A DNA stretch of 9,039 bases from Methylotenera sp. (GTDB lineage Bacteria > Pseudomonadota > Gammaproteobacteria > Burkholderiales > Methylophilaceae), in the NCBI GenBank assembly GCA_027310735.1, contig DAIDAH010000111.1, positions 1 to 9,039 on the forward strand, read 5' to 3'. Both the position numbers and the translations under genes were made by a program. The first letter of the stretch is position 1, and the number at the start of each line of letters is the position of its first letter. Shown here piece by piece: positions 6,889-9,039 of this stretch. The notes beneath the pieces are model-generated. The model was not told where the DNA came from. It searched no databases and worked only from the letters and a program-made list of their open reading frames with translations.

Positions 6889-7338
6889 ATGCCAGCTAAA
6901 TCTATTTTAGTGTTACACGGCCCTAATCTTAATTTATTAGGCTTACGTGAGCCAGAGCACTATGGCAAGGCTACACTTAGCACGATTAATGAAACGTTAG
7001 TTAATAAAGCCAATACAGCTAACATTGCACTAGAAACATTTCAAAGCAATTCTGAAGCTGATCTTGTTAGCAAAATCCAAACTTTAGCATCGCAAAAAGT
7101 AGATTTTGTTATTATCAACCCAGCTGCATTTACTCACACATCCATTGCGATGCGTGATGCACTATCTGCCGTTAAAGTACCTTTTATTGAGGTACATTTA
7201 TCAAACGTATATGCTCGTGAGTCATTCCGCCATCACTCCTACTTTACCGATATCGCTGTCGGTGTAATTAGTGGTCTCGGCGCACAAGGCTATTCGCTGG
7301 CACTTGATTATGCCATCGAGCAAATCAATCATTCTTAA
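6889..7338 (+). CDS. aroQ: type II 3-dehydroquinate dehydratase
   Basis: A 149-residue cytosolic enzyme of the shikimate pathway that converts 3-dehydroquinate to 3-dehydroshikimate; family members are typically dodecamers of about 145-150 residues. Active-site residues, placed by family alignment from memory, are all present: Arg20 and catalytic Tyr25 on the lid (GLREPEHYG), Asn77 and His83 (INPAAFTHTS), Asp90, catalytic His103 (EVHLSNVYARESF), Arg110 and Arg114. Two family-typical positions differ: FQSNSEAD where QSNHEG is usual, and NPAAF where NPGAY/NPGAF is usual. Neither removes a residue I know to be catalytic. No strong SD precedes the ATG (CGGGCG about 8 bases upstream). accB follows 48 bases downstream on the same strand, the common aroQ-accB-accC order. 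Confidence 0.96.
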   Translation: MPAKSILVLHGPNLNLLGLREPEHYGKATLSTINETLVNKANTANIALETFQSNSEADLVSKIQTLASQKVDFVIINPAAFTHTSIAMRDALSAVKVPFIEVHLSNVYARESFRHHSYFTDIAVGVISGLGAQGYSLALDYAIEQINHS

Positions 7339-7357
7339 ACTCTCAAATTATTACATC

Positions 7358-7376
7358 AAACTTTAACAAGTTTTTT
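7358..7376 (+). terminator. weak hairpin plus T run in the aroQ-accB gap
   Basis: AAACTT (7358-7363) and AAGTTT (7368-7373) form a 6-bp AT-rich stem with loop TAAC, and T residues continue to 7376. It resembles a weak intrinsic terminator or attenuator placed just before the accB ribosome-binding site (GAGG at 7378-7381). Full termination is unlikely given the low stem stability and the operon-like spacing. Confidence 0.3.
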
Positions 7377-7386
7377 AGAGGTGATC

Positions 7387-7848
7387 ATGGACTTACGCAA
7401 ACTTAAAAAATTAATTGATCTCGTTGAAGAGTCAGGTATTTCTGAACTAGAACTTACTGAAGATGGCGAAAAGGTGCGCATTAGTCGCAACTTTACAGCA
7501 AACGCCCCTCAACAGTATGCCAACTACGCACCTATGCAATATGCCGCAGCTCCACAAGCAAGTGCAGCACAAGCTGCTCCGGTAGCGGTTGTAGAAGCTC
7601 CCATTGTTGAAGAGGGTCATGCCGTTAAATCACCAATGGTCGGTACGTTTTATCGCTCACCATCGCCAGATGCAAAATCATTTGTTGAAGTGGGTGATAC
7701 TGTTGCCGTGGGTGACACCTTATGCATCATTGAAGCTATGAAGTTACTCAATGAAATCGAGTCTGACAAAGCCGGTGTCGTTAAAAAAATCTTAGTAGAT
7801 AACGGCCAAGCGGTTGAGTACGGCGAACCACTCTTTATTATTGCTTAG
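7387..7848 (+). CDS. accB: acetyl-CoA carboxylase biotin carboxyl carrier protein
   Basis: A 153-residue BCCP of acetyl-CoA carboxylase; it carries CO2 on biotin from AccC to the carboxyltransferase AccAD in the first committed step of fatty-acid synthesis. The N-terminal region MDLRKLKKLIDLVEESG is the family hallmark. An Ala/Pro/Gln/Tyr-rich flexible linker (about residues 40-75) leads to the C-terminal biotinyl domain (SPMVGTFYRSPSPDAKSF, then EAMKL). The biotinylated lysine is Lys119. Length matches the family. An in-frame GTG at 7381 exists, but ATG 7387 fits the family start, and GAGGTGATC directly before it is complementary to the 16S 3' end, with 5 bases between GG and ATG. accC follows after 11 bases. 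Confidence 0.97.
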   Translation: MDLRKLKKLIDLVEESGISELELTEDGEKVRISRNFTANAPQQYANYAPMQYAAAPQASAAQAAPVAVVEAPIVEEGHAVKSPMVGTFYRSPSPDAKSFVEVGDTVAVGDTLCIIEAMKLLNEIESDKAGVVKKILVDNGQAVEYGEPLFIIA

Positions 7849-7859
7849 GATTTAACAAC

Positions 7860-9039
7860 ATGGCTATGTTTGACAAAATCTTAATCGCAAACCGCGGTGA
7901 AATCGCCTTGCGCGTACAGCGAGCCTGTCGCGAACTCGGCATTAGAACCGTTGCAGTACACTCCGAAGCTGACCGTGAAGCTAAATATGTAAAGTTAGCA
8001 GACGAATCTGTTTGTATCGGACCAGCACCATCTAGTCAAAGCTATTTGAATGTACCAGCTGTAATCAGCGCAGCGGAAGTTACCGACGCGCAAGCTATTC
8101 ACCCTGGTTATGGCTTTTTATCAGAAAATGCTGATTTTGCAGAACGCGTAGAACAAAGTGGCTTTGTATTCATTGGCCCACGTGCAGAAACAATCCGCTT
8201 AATGGGCGACAAAGTATCTGCCAAAGATGCCATGAGAAAAGCTGGTGTACCTTGCGTACCTGGTTCTGAAGGCGCACTTCCTGATGATCCAGCTGAAATC
8301 ATTAGAACCGCAAAGCAAATTGGCTATCCAGTTATTATTAAAGCAGCTGGTGGCGGTGGTGGTCGAGGCATGCGCGTTGTACACACAGAGGCCGCTTTAC
8401 TGACTTCTGTCAGTATGACCAAAGCCGAAGCGCAAGCAGCTTTTGGCAACCCGATGGTTTACATGGAAAAATACCTTGAAAAACCACGCCATATCGAAAT
8501 TCAAGTGCTTGCCGACCAACATGGCAATGCCGTATTCCTAGGCGAACGTGACTGCTCTATGCAACGTCGCCATCAAAAAATCATCGAAGAAGCGCCAGCA
8601 CCGCTGTTAAATCCTCGATTACGCGACAAAATCGGCGAACGTTGTGCAGAGGCGTGCCGTAAAATCAAATATCGCGGCGCAGGTACTTTCGAATTCTTAT
8701 ATGAAAACAATGAATTTTATTTCATTGAGATGAATACACGCCTTCAAGTCGAGCATACTGTGACTGAAATGATCACTGGGTTGGATTTAGTACAACAACA
8801 AATCTTTGTAGCTGCCGGCGAAAAGTTGAAATTCCGTCAAAAAGATATTGTGCTACGCGGGCACGCTATTGAATGCCGTATTAATGCCGAAGATCCATAC
8901 AACTTTGTACCTTCACCAGGCAAAATCAATACATTCCATATGCCCGGCGGGCCCGGTGTTCGCATAGATACACATGCATATGCTGGCTATACTGTTCCGC
9001 CACATTATGACTCAATGATCGGCAAACTCATTACCTACG
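7860..9039 (+). CDS. accC: acetyl-CoA carboxylase biotin carboxylase subunit, C-terminus beyond window
   Basis: The first 393 codons are present and the gene runs off the right edge; the family is about 450 residues, so roughly 50-60 are missing. It catalyses ATP-dependent carboxylation of biotin on AccB with bicarbonate. The N-terminal domain begins MFDKILIANRGEIALRV; the ATP-grasp glycine loop is KAAGGGGGRGMRVV with Lys161 (Lys159 in E. coli numbering). The catalytic strand is EMNTRLQVEH with Glu298 (E. coli Glu296), followed by Thr where E. coli has Pro (HTVTE against HPVTE), a variant known in pyruvate carboxylases. The biotin-carboxylase C-terminal domain starts at about residue 335 (RGHAIECRINAEDP). 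ATG 7860 is chosen because AGGA lies 9 bases upstream; ATG 7866, two codons on, matches the shorter E. coli start but is 15 bases from that SD. It is translated from the same operon as accB. Confidence 0.97.
   Translation, partial: MAMFDKILIANRGEIALRVQRACRELGIRTVAVHSEADREAKYVKLADESVCIGPAPSSQSYLNVPAVISAAEVTDAQAIHPGYGFLSENADFAERVEQSGFVFIGPRAETIRLMGDKVSAKDAMRKAGVPCVPGSEGALPDDPAEIIRTAKQIGYPVIIKAAGGGGGRGMRVVHTEAALLTSVSMTKAEAQAAFGNPMVYMEKYLEKPRHIEIQVLADQHGNAVFLGERDCSMQRRHQKIIEEAPAPLLNPRLRDKIGERCAEACRKIKYRGAGTFEFLYENNEFYFIEMNTRLQVEHTVTEMITGLDLVQQQIFVAAGEKLKFRQKDIVLRGHAIECRINAEDPYNFVPSPGKINTFHMPGGPGVRIDTHAYAGYTVPPHYDSMIGKLITY

Noticed and set aside
8745..8765. AccC catalytic strand HTVTE instead of HPVTE as a sign of a different carboxylase
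   Set aside because: Adjacent accB, the overall AccC sequence and exact spacing of Lys159 and Glu296 equivalents support AccC; the Thr variant occurs in related biotin carboxylase domains.

Overview
The window reads as ordinary chromosomal DNA of a moderately AT-rich betaproteobacterium. A Methylophilaceae/Methylotenera-like methylotroph is my best guess, inferred from the style of the proteins and the gene order dsbD - tlpA-like - aroQ - accB - accC with fxsA nearby. The taxonomy is inference only; there is no rRNA or other marker in the window.

Left part, minus strand (1-4129). Three genes point left. fxsA (small inner-membrane protein) comes first in the direction of transcription. It is followed by a 143-bp element with imperfect inverted terminal repeats that starts directly after the fxsA stop codon. 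Next is a stand-alone 2Fe-2S/FAD/NAD(P)H oxidoreductase of the CDP-6-deoxyglucoseen reductase (AscD/E3) type. Last is a very large signalling protein with about six PAS-type modules and the start of a GGDEF domain. That gene runs off the left edge and its GGDEF signature is not in the window. The short gap before it holds two palindromes, one covering its possible start codons.

Right part, plus strand (4244-9039). A divergent promoter region separates fxsA from dsbD. dsbD has all six redox cysteines and passes electrons from the cytoplasm to the periplasm. It overlaps by ATGTTAA a TlpA/ResA-type membrane-anchored thioredoxin (CSPC) that is a likely electron acceptor. After a 168-bp gap come aroQ (type II dehydroquinase), accB (biotin carboxyl carrier protein) and accC (biotin carboxylase, cut by the right edge). 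These serve shikimate and fatty-acid synthesis and are conserved neighbours in many proteobacteria.

I found no obviously new multi-gene system, tRNA, rRNA, CRISPR array, phage gene or transposase. The points most worth a second look are the inverted-repeat element at 3588-3730, the palindrome over the PAS-GGDEF start, the SD-less coupled start of the TlpA-like gene, and the cysteine-containing C-terminal tail of DsbD.
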